Positions 11,211 to 22,016 of a DNA stretch of 64,000 bases are shown in pieces. The stretch comes from Diphasiastrum complanatum (lineage: Eukaryota > Streptophyta > Lycopodiopsida > Lycopodiales > Lycopodiaceae). The position numbers were made by a program, and so were the translations under genes. The notes beneath the pieces are model-generated. The model was not told the DNA's origin and ran no database searches. It saw nothing but the letters and a program-made list of their open reading frames with translations. Each line of letters begins with the position of its first letter. Positions within the stretch are counted from its first letter, which is position 1. Location: the NCBI GenBank assembly GCA_029204225.1, contig CM055097.1:26009039-26073038 (forward strand), read 5' to 3'.

Positions 11211-11955
11211 GATTTCTTCACTGGTTGTGCTAATCGCTTGATCAGAATGTCATCTTCATCAAAAAATGAATATATGGTCAACCTTCAATTTCACAATTAC
11301 TTAGAAGATGAGACATCAAACTGAAGACAATCCACCATAGCTAGGGCTTTGGTCCAGTTTACTACATCTATTTGCGAATCATCACGTATGACAATTCTCC
11401 TCCAACAACATTCGTCGTCTAACTCCTCTTCAGAATGGATAATAGTGGCATATATGGAAACCATGGCTCTTTGTTCGATCGGTTTGGTAATCTAGGTATC
11501 AAGATTGATCTTGACTGTGGAATCACGATTCTATAGCACAATACGGTTTTGTCTCCAGTCATGAAGAGCTTGTGACATTTTGAGCCACGGTCTACCTAGT
11601 AGGATACTATAAGATTGGAGAGAATCACGCAAGTCCAAGACTACAAAATCTAGCACAAAACGGATTCCAACTCCTTTGGTATGCACTTCGTTGGCTATGT
11701 TTGATGGTTTCACACTAGACTGGTCAGCTAGTCGGATTATAAAAGGAGCGCTTGCCATATGAGTAAGACTCCATTCGTGATAAAGCTTGGAGAAAATGAT
11801 GTTCACTCCAGATCCTCCGTCAACCATGGCCGATTCTTGTGAAAATCCTCGATGCATGATTGGAATGGTTACATGCTTGACATCTTTCTCCCAACCTACC
11901 CCTACTTGGTGGACTGGTGTGATCTCTCTACCTCTACCTACATATGGCACCAAAT
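11211..11955 (-). pseudogene. Ty3-type aspartic protease and linker (minus strand)
   Basis: The open frame 11,531-11,953 (140 codons) contains the active-site segment AMVDGGSGVNIIF, then IRLADQSSVKPS, and the C-terminal SYSILLGRPWLKMSQALHDW. After a stop, translation continues down to about 11,260 with MVSIYATIIHSEEELDDE and KALAMVDCLQFD, the same linker type as in the 4080-7765 element. The protease would cleave the gag-pol polyprotein. RT and integrase are cut off at the LTR boundary at 11,210. Confidence 0.8.
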
Positions 11956-12459
11956 TGGTTGGGTGCGCTTCTCAGGTTTCTCATTGTCTGGTCTGTCTAT
12001 ATAAGTCTTCAATCCGTCCCAGAGGGTCAGATTTGTTTTGAGCAGGGTGCCTAGGGGAATTCTAACATCACTTCTCAATAGATCGATGAGAACAGTGGTG
12101 TGGTCTTTCTCCTCTTCCTTGCTATGGATAGGAACTTCAAAACTGGAATGCTCATTCACATTCTGTCCAATTTCACAGATAAACTACGGTAATCTTAGAT
12201 TTACGAGAGACGAGGGGAAGCGGTAGGCCGTTGATCATTCTCACCTTCGGGCTGACGTTAGTCATGATCTCAGGCTGTCTCTATGGCTTGGTCTAGGGCT
12301 TGAGCTTCTTTCACCCACTTCTTCATTCATCTAAAATTACCATGCTCAACTGTGGGATTAGGGTGTTCACCTATGTACAAGGAACTAGATGGTCCACTAG
12401 TAGGACCGGTACTAGCAGACTTGGATGACTCCTTCTCTTTTGTTTTCCTGGGCTCTAGT
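11956..12459 (-). pseudogene. Degenerate gag-protease junction of the same Ty3 element
   Basis: Only short minus-strand frames are open (for example 11,938-12,159). Position between knuckles and protease makes this the spacer part of the gag-protease region. No motif is visible and no separate gene is supported. Confidence 0.4.
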
Positions 12460-12822
12460 CTAGATGAATACAGACATTGTAGATGCCTTGGGATCTCCTA
12501 CCACACTCATCAAGTGTAAAGGGGCAAAGACCTCTCCTTGTTTATCCTTTCTCATTGGACATGTTAGATATGGGTGTCCATACCCGCAATCATGACATAG
12601 AGATACAAAGTTGTCTTGTGGCTTGTTAGGGCACTCGGCGATTCTATGGTTCTCTCCACATCCATAACACTTGATGGGAGCTCTAAATCCATTAACCCTA
12701 AGCTTGTTGGCATAGATAGGCACTAAGGCGCCATTCTCTCTATCTATGAAATAAATTGGGACAGAGTCTTGTGCTTCTTCCCCGAGGTAGTAAGGTTCTT
12801 TGGTCACTTCGACCATATTCAA
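12460..12822 (-). pseudogene. Ty3-type gag zinc-knuckle region (minus strand)
   Basis: A 120-codon frame contains two intact CCHC knuckles: C-Y-G-C-G-E-N-H-R-I-A-E-C and, about 18 codons later, C-H-D-C-G-Y-G-H-P-Y-L-T-C. This is the best-preserved copy of the double knuckle found also at 4975-5080 and 9512-9612. The segment ends near HLMSVVGDPKA, before the protease region. It belongs to the same element as the gag capsid at 13,320-14,045 and the protease at 11,531-11,953. Confidence 0.8.
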
Positions 12823-13319
12823 CTACTGAGCAGTTGGCTGCGGATTTCTCACTACTAGGCCTTGGATTCTGGGGGGAATGGGTGGTAATGCCAATCTAGG
12901 CAGTGGTTGGGGTAAGGCACCTTGACGTTGTGCCAATGGGACAATATTTGGTGCTGGTTGGGCTGCTTGGTTCTTGAGGTTTTATTGACATCATTGGTAT
13001 CGTCATTGCACATATTGCAGATGTGACAATATCGAGCGGGTCACTCTAACCTCTATCTCAACTATGGGCACTCATTTTATGTGTGGTTGCCAGAGCAATG
13101 TGGACACCAGATGGATTCTCTCCTTGGATAGGCATGGGTAGGTTTTGGTTGCAAGCCTTTCAACTACCGATGGACAACCATGGTAATAAGGTCAATAGCG
13201 AGCCCTCTACTTTGCTCATTGTTCTGTGTGTGCAACTTCTCTATGGGAGATATTATGGAATCAACACTATTTGCCATAGAGGTAGAAGAATCATCATATA
13301 GCTTATCCTTACATTTGGC
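12823..13319 (-). pseudogene. Degenerate middle of a Ty3 gag
   Basis: Proline- and glutamine-rich spacer between gag capsid and knuckles on the minus strand. Short frames only, and no independent gene is supported. Confidence 0.4.
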
Positions 13320-14045
13320 TCTTCATTCTTTTCTGCATCTTTGTTCTTGGTTAGAATTATCAGAGTCCGATCTAGTGCTCTCACTATCATCGACTCTCTT
13401 AATGGCATCGGCGTAGGCTACTTGAAAAGACACGTATTTGTCTCTTCGTTTCATTTCCTGTCTGATTCCCTTGGGTAGTCCTGCCATGAACCCTGTCAGG
13501 ACGCTATGGTCTAGGATGCTATTAGGGTCACATCCATCGTGCAATCTCTTGATCTGTTCAATATAATCGCATAAGGACTCATTTTTCTTATCCATACGGA
13601 TTCATCCAAGTTGCAGGAATGGATCAGAAAGGAAACATGTGGTTTTGAATCTCCTGATAAATTCAAACTGTAAGATGTTCCAATCATCTCGTTCGTTCTG
13701 CTCAAGATTGAAATACCAATCTTTTGTAGTATCGGTTAGGCACAGATTGAAATATCTTAACAACTCTTGCGGGATGTCCTCTCCATAGACTCTACACGCT
13801 TGGGTGTAGATCTGTAGAAATCATCATGGATCTCCCGTACTATCAAACCTCGGAAGGTCAATTTTGGAGATATTTCAAACTACGTGAGGTACGAACGACC
13901 TAGGATTGTCCATTGGAGGTGGATCTACGTCAACTAATTCGTGGATTATCTCGATCGGTACGTTGACAAATTTCTCAAGTTCAAGGATATCTAAAGTAGA
14001 CAATCTCCTACCAGATTTCAGATGCATACAACAGAACAGAAAGTG
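13320..14045 (-). pseudogene. Ty3-type gag capsid region (minus strand)
   Basis: Reading down from about 14,000, the broken frame gives a retrotransposon gag domain: LPRFDSTGDP, YFNLCLTDTTKDWY, WNILQFEFIRRFKT, then the open 90-codon frame 13,323-13,595 with KKNESLCDYIEQIKRLHD and VLTGFMAGLPKGIRQEM. The order of conserved blocks (DGTxDP-like, W-Y, F-x-x-F, L-x-x-Y-I-x-x-F-x-x-L) is that of plant Ty3 gag. Stops at about 13,600 and 13,830 break it. The leader upstream (14,046-14,758) carries palindromic repeats. Confidence 0.75.
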
Positions 14046-14756
14046 GGACTATTTTTGGTATCTTCTTTTTATTTGATTTTGATCTTTTTCTTGTTCTTTT
14101 TCTTAGATATTTTTGTAGGTCTTTTCTACGTATGGATGATCAGATGATGGATATGATCGAGGATCAAACCGATGCGATAATGAATCTCATCGGGATCAAA
14201 ATAAAAGTTAAGTGGATTCAAAGCGACATAATTGCAAATCCAAAAGGCAATTGTGGAAAATGAAAATAATAGAAAAATACAGATGGCTGATTGTCAAAAA
14301 TTCTAGAAAACTCTAGATTTCTTTGTTGGCAAGTTATACTAAGTGAGCAATAGGACTATAACTCACTGAGCTGCCTACCTGTCCTAATAGATGATCAGAA
14401 TGATCTGTCAAAGTGCCGAGTAATGTGGAGAACTTGTCAAGTAATACTGTTGGTGAGTAATAAGAGGGCGAGTAATAAAACTATAACTCGTCGGTCTGGC
14501 AGAAGACAACAGATCAAGATGTGTAGATGCCTCTGTATTGATGGCGAGTTATAATAATAAGCAGAAAAAACTAAAACTCAGTTGGCGATTTATAGTTGGG
14601 TGAGTAATAGAAAAATGGCGGGAACAGAGAAAATGGGCGGGAAAATTTGAAATGGTGAGTAATAGCCTTATAACTCATCGATCTTCAGAATGATGGCTCT
14701 GAGGTTGCTAATCATCCGGCTCTGATGGAGAGTAAAGTTGGCTAAAATAAAGGTGT

Positions 14757-14758
<2 letters not shown>
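14046..14758. other. Leader region of the minus-strand Ty3 element
   Basis: No coding frame is supported. This is presumably the 5' untranslated region of the gag at 13,320-14,045. It contains the gagtaata palindrome array described separately. Confidence 0.4.
14343..14682. repeat. Array of imperfect gagtaata...tataactc palindromes
   Basis: Three palindromes share one design: gtgagcaataggactataactcac (14,343), gcgagtaataaaactataactcg (14,468) and gtgagtaatagccttataactca (14,655). Half-sites gcgagttataataa (14,543) and gtgagtaatag (14,600) lie between them. Each can fold to a stem with arms gagttata and tataactc-like halves. They lie in the putative leader of the minus-strand Ty3 element. Confidence 0.7.

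Positions 14759-14839
<81 letters not shown>
14759..14839 (+). repeat. (AG)n microsatellite
   Basis: About 81 bases of uninterrupted ag dinucleotides. Frames running through it on either strand are artefacts. Confidence 0.98.
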
Positions 14840-14846
<7 letters not shown>

Positions 14847-15580
14847 TAACTTTTTTGCATGTGAATAAATTGCAAAAAGATGAACATAATTTCTTTTTAG
14901 TTGGGGACAATTTGAACCCGGCTAACCGATTTCTATCAGAGTATAGTTCCAACAAATTTACATTGCCTCAAGCTTTAGTTCCAATATTTTTAGGTATGGA
15001 GTTTAGGGTTTGTCTAATAATTTCAAAGCCCAAAATTGTCAACAATATAAATGTGTGAGGTAATAAATGTACATGAATAATATTCTCAATCCTAGGAAGG
15101 TGTGTAGCCCTTACTTTTCTTCTATTAAAGATGAGGTTTTGATTTTACCTTGAGAGAGAAGACCCATATGCTACCGGGAGGGAATATGAGGTGGCATTCC
15201 GAAATAGGTAACTATAAGGTTCAAAATTTTTAATTTATATGTTCATCGCCACTTTTTTTAAATAATACACTTGTTTTGCTGAGATAGAGAGCAAGGATCT
15301 AATTCATATGTGCAATCGTAAGTTACGCAATGTATATCTATGAATATAAAAGCTATGATCATCTTCATCATCGCTTGCTTCCTCTGGCCAATTTTCATTA
15401 TTGCAGAGATTATGGGGTGACTTAGGAGCAATCTTTGGAGTAACTTTGGACTAGATTATTCAGCTCTCCTTGCTTGTAGTTTGGCTTCTTTCGGTTTAGG
15501 CTTTTCAAGAAACGATGCTAAAGGTTTATATTTTTTTAACTACAAGGATCTTCAAGAGGCTTCTATGCATTTCTTTTTTT
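14840..15580. other. No supported feature
   Basis: AT-rich sequence with scattered stops in all frames. No domain or repeat family seen elsewhere in the window was recognised. Confidence 0.5.
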
Positions 15581-15859
15581 ACTAATTCGTTAGATTTATA
15601 GGAATGTCATGTAGCATCAAGATTATACTATTAGATACAAGTAGTAAATGATCAATATGTTCTCCTATAGGAAACTATAATTCTCTCCATCCTAAAGAAA
15701 TTTTCCTTATAATTCTCACCCACATGAGAGCTATAAGGATGAAGAGAATCACAGTTGCAAAGATGAGAATAGATTAACCATCTGCTAGTTGTATCAGATG
15801 GTATAATCTTGATGCTACAAAATGCGCCTGTTACATTCTTATAATTCTAACGAATTAGT
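15581..15859. mobile_element. MITE-like inverted-repeat element
   Basis: Left end actaattcgttaga and right end tctaacgaattagt are inverted complements. The match continues inward with gaps: atagga/taagaatgt, then gtagcatcaagattatac against its complement, about 70 bp per side. The middle holds a second hairpin (attctctccatcct against aggatgaagagaat). Length is about 280 bp and there is no coding capacity. It sits exactly where the minus-strand copia element stops. Flanks ttttt and aaaag may extend the inverted repeat, so no target duplication is claimed. Confidence 0.65.
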
Positions 15860-15865
15860 GAAAAG

Positions 15866-17466
15866 TGGAACATGTATAAGAAAACTCTTGAAAGTAATTG
15901 TTCTTTAGGCTTAATATGCTTGTTGTTGTAAAAATATAATCCGTTGACACCATTCTTTGAAAAACTCCTCTAAATTGTATGCTCAACAAGAATTTGCTCA
16001 TTGATGTCATCTGGAGCTGACGCTTGCTCCTTGCATGAAAAATAGGATTGCCTCCATCACCTATTAAAATAGCATGAGCACTTATGTATTTCATATCCAT
16101 TTGATCTCCAACAAAGTCCAAATCTGAAAATCCATACAATTTATGCGATGCCTCTATAAACAATGCCAAAATCTCTAGAACCTGAGATGTACCTCAATAC
16201 TCTCTTGCCTAGCTTTCAATGCTCCACACTAGGATCATGCATAAATTGACTCAATCTACCAACACAATAGCTAAGATCAGGTCTTGTGATGGTTGGATAT
16301 ATGAGTGGACCAACTAGATTCCTATAAACAATAATTTTCTTGAAGGATCTTTCATTACCTCTTATAGTGAGCTTTACATTTTACTTCATTGGTGTATCAC
16401 AAGATTTAGCATCTACCACATGAAATCTTCTTATAATAGAATTGGCATACTTCTCTTGACAAATGAAAGTATATATAGAATTTCTAAATAGCTCTATTCC
16501 CAAGATATAATTCAAAAGACCAAGATCATGCACATCAAACTCATTTTTTAGTGCCATCTTGATATCATCAACATCTTGATTGTTTCCTCCACTCAAAATG
16601 ATTTCATCCACATAAATTAGAAGAATGGTAACATCATTTCCAACAAATATATAGTAAAGTGAATGATCATACTCACTCATCTTGAAATTTTGAGAAAGTA
16701 GAAAGATGTTAAGCTTAGCATACCAACTTCTTGGTGCTTGCTTAAGTCCATGCAAACTCTTTTGTAGAGAACATACATGATTAGGCTTGCCATGTGAAAT
16801 GTAGCCCTCAGGTTGCTCCATAAACACCTCCTCCTCAAGATCACCATTCAAGAATGGATTTGTGATCTCCGTTTGCCATATATCCCATCCAAAAAGTGTT
16901 GCAAGAGATATGATGACCCGAATGCTTACCATGTTTGCCATGGGTGCAAAGGTCTCATCATAGTCAATTCCATACTCTGGTGCATATCCTTTTGCCACCA
17001 ATCTTGCTTTGTACTTGTTGATTGATCTTCTCTTTGAAGATCCACTTGCATCCAATAGCCTTCTTGTCCTGTGGAAGTTCTACTGATATCCATCTGTCAT
17101 TCTTCATAAGAGCTTGATACTCAAGGTCCATTTCTTGGATCCACTCCTCTTTTTGTCTTGATTTATCTACACATGTAGATTCATAAAAAGAGGTTAGGAA
17201 AGCATAGTTTGTACCACCAACAACTTGCTTATCTTTTTCATCATAAGTGAGTCTCAAAGGTCATTTTCTTTGCCTTGATGTCCTCCTTGGCTTTTGATGT
17301 GAAGTAGGCTCTTCAACATCAACATCCAAAGTATCATCAATCTAATCAAAATCAAGAATATTAGATCCAACATCCACACCACCACTTGACGAAAGTTTTC
17401 GAAAGTTTTCCTCATAAAAAATGGCATCTCTTCCAATGGCCACTTTCTTAGTTGAAGGAATACCAA
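15866..17466 (-). pseudogene. Copia reverse transcriptase and RNase H (decayed)
   Basis: Minus-strand frames 17,254-17,466, 16,964-17,257 and 16,381-17,055 give the connector after integrase and then RT with KARLVAKGYAPEYGIDYDE, TFAPMANMVSIRVIISLA, NPFLNGDLEEEVFMEQPEGY and LKQAPRSWYAKLN. The active site is IYVDEIILSG: the second Asp of the usual YVDD box is Glu here. RNase H at 15,855-16,169 is shortened: the frame jumps from the GDQMD block to NPIFHARSKRQ, which removes most of the active region. Stops and frameshifts show it is inactive. Confidence 0.85.
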
Positions 17467-17984
17467 CTTTGTAGGCCTTGCTCACCTCACTACAACCAGC
17501 AAATATATCTTTCTTTGAAGATGGATCCTCCTTTATCCCATCATCAAGAGTAGTGTTGATATAGCAAATGCATCCAAAAACTTGACACTCGGCCTTCTAC
17601 CAAACACGACCTCAAAAGGGGTTTTCCATCCAATACCACACTCGGCCATCTATTGCATAGAAAATTAGCACACAACAAATTTTGATCCAAAAGGATTTAG
17701 GAAGATTTGTACCTAATCTCATGGCTTTGGCACATTCACATAAGGTTCTATTCTTCCTCTCGACCACTCCATTTTGTTGCGGTGTCCTTGGGCTTGTGTA
17801 CTCCCTCTTGATCCCATTTGCATCACAAAATGCTTTGAGCTGGGTAGAAATGTACTCACCACCATTGTCACTCCTCAAGCACTTGATCTTTGTAGAAAAT
17901 TGGACCTCCGTTTCCATCTTGAAATTCACAACGGCATCAAACATCTCATTTTTGCACTTTAGTACTAGAGTTGTTTTCAACACA

Positions 17985-18765
17985 TTTTTGTGCGCGTGTG
18001 CACAAAAGTGCACATAAGATCCTTGGTCACTCAAATTATTGAAATTTCAATCTTTCAATTGTATGTGGAACTAGACTTGACTCTTTATTGTGTTATTGGA
18101 AGACTTGAAAAGAAAATCTCTTAATTGATGACAATTTGTAGAAATGGTCATAAAGTTTTTTTAAAGTAGATAGCCAAAGAAAGGGTTGTAAAAAGCACAT
18201 AGCTGAACCTGTCTAGCACCTTTCGATAATTTTCAATACTTTTCAGCACTTGACACGGAAACTTTAGATGCACATATCCATCTCTACATAACTCCAAATT
18301 GTAAAAAAATTGAAAGACATGTTTCTATGGTCATATAACTTTTTAAGTAGACAAACCAAAGTCATATTGTTAAAATCATGGTATTATACACTTATATATG
18401 ATATTTCCAGTTTTGACGATTTTTATCGACACTTAAAAGGGTAACTTTGAATGCACATATCTATCTCTATAGATCTCCAAATTCAATTTATTTTTAATAG
18501 GCATGTTTCTATAATCATATAGGATTTTTAAGAGTAGAAAGGCAAAAAATTGAATGTAAAATTCACAACAATGCAGTCTCATATATGAAAATATGGACGT
18601 TTCATCAATACCCCCACATGTTTGACATATCATATCTTACATATAAGCTAATCAAAATGAAGGTCTCAAAATTTTTAATCAGTAAATGTTCATATGAAGA
18701 ACACACATGTGAAAGGATTTGATGTGATTCATCATAGTTTATGAGATATGATTTTATTCATCATA
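17985..18765. other. Foreign insertion inside a copia integrase
   Basis: The boundaries are approximate, set by where integrase similarity stops on either side. The block has no coding capacity, is AT-rich, and contains the ~183-bp tandem repeat. Short similar words occur near both edges (actagagttgt on the left, acgactctagt on the right), which could be damaged termini or a target duplication, but I could not resolve them. Confidence 0.55.
18144..18640 (+). repeat. Tandem repeat, ~183-bp unit, nearly three copies
   Basis: The anchor word atggtcata...tttttaa occurs at 18,144, 18,327 and 18,511 (last copy ataatcatat), spacing 183 and 184. A second anchor, atgcacatatccatctctata, recurs at about 18,270 and 18,454, and a third, gaaagacatgtttctat / aataggcatgtttctat, at about 18,311 and 18,495. 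Copies are clearly diverged. Unit length is in the range typical of plant satellites. No longer array is present in the window. Confidence 0.75.
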
Positions 18766-19439
18766 GCATTTTGTGACGACTCTAGTGTTAGTAGATACAC
18801 CCAACAAAATCTACTAAAATCATCAATAAATGTCACATACATTTTAGCACCACCATTGCTAATTGTAGTAACTCCATGAATATACGAATGCACAAGTTGA
18901 CAAGACTTACTTGATTTAGATGTAGATCTCTTGTAAGGTAACCTATGTGACTTTGATAATTTATCACATTGCTCACAAACATGATTCATGCTAGTTAGAG
19001 ACTTTGGAAGACCAAAACCAACTTTCCTCTTTGCCATTACCTCCAATTACTTGAGGTTGAGATGTCCCATTCTCTTGTGCCATACCTCTTGCATTGACAA
19101 GTGCTCCTTTGCCATACATCCAACTTGGTTAGAAACAACACAAGCATCAAGTTTGAACATTTTACCTTGCCTCTTCCCTTTTTGCAATCATAATATCCTT
19201 CTTGTTGATCAAGCATGCATCACCATCAAACTCTACCTTAAGACTGTTTATTTAGCATTTGGCTCACACTAAGAAGGTTCTTAATAATAGATGGAATGAA
19301 AAAAACATCTTTCAAATGAACATTCCTATTTGTGGAGAGAGAAATAGGAATTGAGAAAATCTCTTTGATGGCACACTCACCATCATTGGCCATCACCCTC
19401 TTGTCACTTTCATATGCCAACAAAGATGAAAACTACTCT

Positions 19440-20400
19440 TTTTGAGAGGTCATGTGTGAGCTAGATCCACTATCAATCCACCAAGGATCAATATATCCAT
19501 CATTAACAATTGAACATGAGATCATCACAAAAGCATCATCATTTGAGTTTTGAACATCAACACCATCTTCATATCACCTTGATCTCTCTTCTTTTTGAAG
19601 CACTCACTAGAAAAATGTCCTTTTATTCCACAATATAAACATTTTAGCTTAGATCTATCTTTCCTCTTGCCAAGAAAAGTAGAAGGCTCACATTGATCTT
19701 GCTCTTTAGACCACTTGCCTTTGATTTTTCCCTTGAACTTGGCCTTTGAAAACATAGCCTCCTCCTCTTCAACTTGAGATATGGAAGTAGATCCTCCTCT
19801 TGATAGAAGCCTAAACTCCTCATTCACCAAGATTTCTTGCAAGTCCTCCATACTTGGCAATGTCTTTTGAATAGCAAAACTTTAAACAAGATTAGCATGA
19901 TCATCCAACAGGCCATTAAGAACTACTTGAACAAATTTCCTTAATGCTTTCATCAATACATGCTAGCTCATCATTGAATGCTTTAATCCTCATAACAAAA
20001 ACATGAGCACTTTCATCCTTCTTTCCAAGATGTAAAAGATTTTCCTCCTAAGGGTCAGGACCTTTGATGTAGACTTAGACTCATAAACCTTCTTTAAAGA
20101 TTCCCAAGCCTCACTAGATGTAGTGCACTTACCAACTTCCTTGAGAAGCTCATTAGTAGCATTCATCTTTATAGCATGAAGAGCTTTCTTTGCCCTCCTA
20201 TTATACCTCAATTGTTCTTGAGGTGCCAAATATCTTTCCTCCACACCTAAAACAATATCCATCAACTCATTCATCTCAAGGAGAGACTCCATTCTCATCT
20301 TCCAAGTTGAATAGTTGCTTGAGGTAAGCCTATTGAATTGCTTTCCAACATGAAGCCTCCATTTGTAGCCGTGTTGCAATGATTTGATCTTCTCTTTCAA
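19440..20400 (-). pseudogene. Copia gag and protease start (decayed)
   Basis: The minus-strand frame 19,990-20,400 reads SSNYSTWKMRMESLLEMNEL, MDIVLGVEERYLAPQEQLRY, then NELLKEVGKC and SKVLTLRRKIF, the gag-polypeptide pattern of copia elements. The frame 19,525-19,860 continues with LPSMEDLQEILVNEE-like residues and a CCHC knuckle C-L-Y-C-G-I-K-G-H-F-S-S-E-C. A protease remnant with an IDSGSSS-like site follows near 19,470. A stop after the RRMKV region and frameshifts break the gene. It is similar residue by residue to the intact gag at 24,908. Confidence 0.85.
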
Positions 20401-20974
20401 TCTATTCCAATGAACTTATCACTCTCTTGAAAATCAACAAATGAATTCAAGAAGAAATCACAAAGATATGGAACCTCTCAAATCTCTTTCCTGCACAAAG
20501 AACTAGCAAATCCAACACAGAACTAGCAAATCCAACACATAGAATTGATGACACTTGATCAACCTACAATATTATGAAACTATGCACTTTCTAAGATTGA
20601 AACACACTCTTGAAAATTTCAACAACTTCAAACACGAGAGATCCCATCAATTTTAGGGTTTCCAAAAAAGCACACAAATTAAATCATTCACATTCTATAT
20701 GCAAAAGCTAGAAACTTGATATAGAAACTTGAAGAATGTCCTAAGACCTTTCTTATGCATCAAAACTAGTCTCAATCCAACAAGCACAATGAGAAATCGG
20801 CCTAATACGAGTATTTTCTCCTAAATTGAGTTTTGGATTACAAAAATCCCCATTCTATGCTTGATTTTGACAAGGAATCACTTTAGCACACTCTAGAATT
20901 GGTGACACCTCCAAATCACTCACTAGAAATGGATTCTCTTCCAAATATAACTTGCAAAAAATAATTTGATGCCA
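20401..20974 (-). other. Leader of the minus-strand copia element
   Basis: Non-coding leader between the primer-binding site and gag. It contains a short tandem duplication, agaactagcaaatccaacac twice, at 20,500-20,540. Confidence 0.5.
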
Positions 20975-21019
20975 TGTGAAAAAATCAAATCACAAAGATC
21001 TAATGTTGCCCTTTGATCT

Positions 21020-22016
21020 TTGGCTAACATGGAAAGCACATCTAGCATCATTAACAATGTAGAAATATTGCATCTACCACACATAGAAGACTTTATGTTG
21101 AAAGTTTTGAAGATGAGGAAAGATTCTGCTATTCACACATATGGAAGATCTTCAACTATTTGGAAAATGAAATTGGTTTTTCTTTTGAGATTCCTTCCCC
21201 AACCATCGATCCACCACTCTTTCATCACCCCTTGGTATTTGTTGATGATTTGGACAAAGAAAGTGCTTCCCAACTTGAAATGTTTTCCCAAGCTATTTGT
21301 GACATTGACAGTCAATCTTCTTTTGAATTTTACCAAGCTAAGAGTTGTCAAGTCCCTTTAGTTCCAAGCCATACCATTGAATTCAAAGCTACTAAGACTG
21401 CCTTCAAACTCTGGAGTTTATCCACTATTAACTTTTTGGCTCCCATTTCTATTGAACTTTGGACTATGCTGGCCCATATCACCGATGCCAAAATTCAGAC
21501 TTGCAAACTTGATCATAAAAATTCTACCTTTGACACTCCTATTGCATTTGACTTTATCATCAAAATGAACAAATTTGAACTTTCTAGATGCCCTTCTGAA
21601 CAGACATGGGCCAAAACTAGAGGTCACTTTGAGACTGGATTCAATAGGATGAGCTTACACCAAGACCGTATCTAGAACTGAAAAAGGCCTGCCGTTGTGG
21701 TGATAAATGCAAAAACAATTTTTCCATTATCTGGTTTGAGATGAATAATCTTGGAAAATTCTTCTCTGGTGTCTCCCTGCAAAACCAAATCAATGCTTTC
21801 TTTCTTTGGTTAGACAAACCAGCTAGAGATGTTGTGAGATCCCATATTAATTTCCTCTTTATTAGGCAATATATGATCGATGCTTCCATAGAACTTGCAC
21901 TTGACTCGACATGTAAACTCTTTTCCAAATTTGGTGATGCCAAAAATATACGAGAGATTGAAGGATTACTTAAAAAACTTGTCTACTCCTCAAGACAAAT
22001 ACTTTCAGAATTCTAA
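21020..22016 (+). pseudogene. Unidentified coding block, N-terminal part (arm A and its outer flank)
   Basis: Two overlapping frames, one base apart, give a protein-like sequence of about 215 codons: 21,020-21,170 (MANMESTSSIINNVE) and 21,160-21,675 (SFEIPSPTIDPPLFHHPL, SFEFYQAKSCQVPL). After another shift, 21,648-22,016 is open (KKACRCGDKCKNNF, NAFFLWLDKPARDVVRSHI, DSTCKLFSKFGDAKN). From about 21,621 on it is matched on the minus strand at 62,700-63,105, whereas 21,020-21,620 is present only here. I do not recognise the family: no RT, transposase, protease or zinc-finger pattern is visible. Its frames read opposite to the neighbouring 784-bp LTR. It could be an old DNA transposon, a captured host gene, or a virus-derived segment; nothing seen favours one of these. 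Confidence 0.5.

Larger units (their letters stand above)
17612..19423 (-). pseudogene. Copia protease end and integrase, split by an insertion
   Basis: The minus-strand frame at 19,238-19,423 holds the part after the protease. The frame at 18,732-19,046 holds the pre-integrase and first integrase part (EVMAKRKVGFGLPKSL, CEQCDKLSKSHRLPY, AKMYVTFIDDFSRFCW). The frame at 17,612-18,034 holds the second part ([40 protein letters not shown]). In the intact relative FIDDFSRYTW and KFKNEME are about 20 residues apart, whereas here some 780 bases of unrelated DNA lie between, so the integrase was interrupted by an insertion. Confidence 0.85.
15866..20975 (-). mobile_element. Decayed Ty1/copia element, minus strand
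   Basis: Gag, protease, integrase, RT and RNase H occur in the copia order on the minus strand, interrupted by many stops and by a foreign block at about 17,985-18,765. The 5' end is marked at 20,969-20,977: on the minus strand an LTR-like end ttttttcaca is followed by tggcatcaaatt, a mutated form of the initiator tRNA-Met primer site tggtatcagagc seen in the intact element at 23,736. The 3' LTR is not seen because the element stops at a MITE. Gag and integrase are close relatives of the intact copia element, so both belong to one family or neighbouring subfamilies. Confidence 0.85.

Noticed and set aside
14668-15058. Arg-Glu and Ser-Leu repeat proteins
   Set aside because: Translations through the (AG)n tract.
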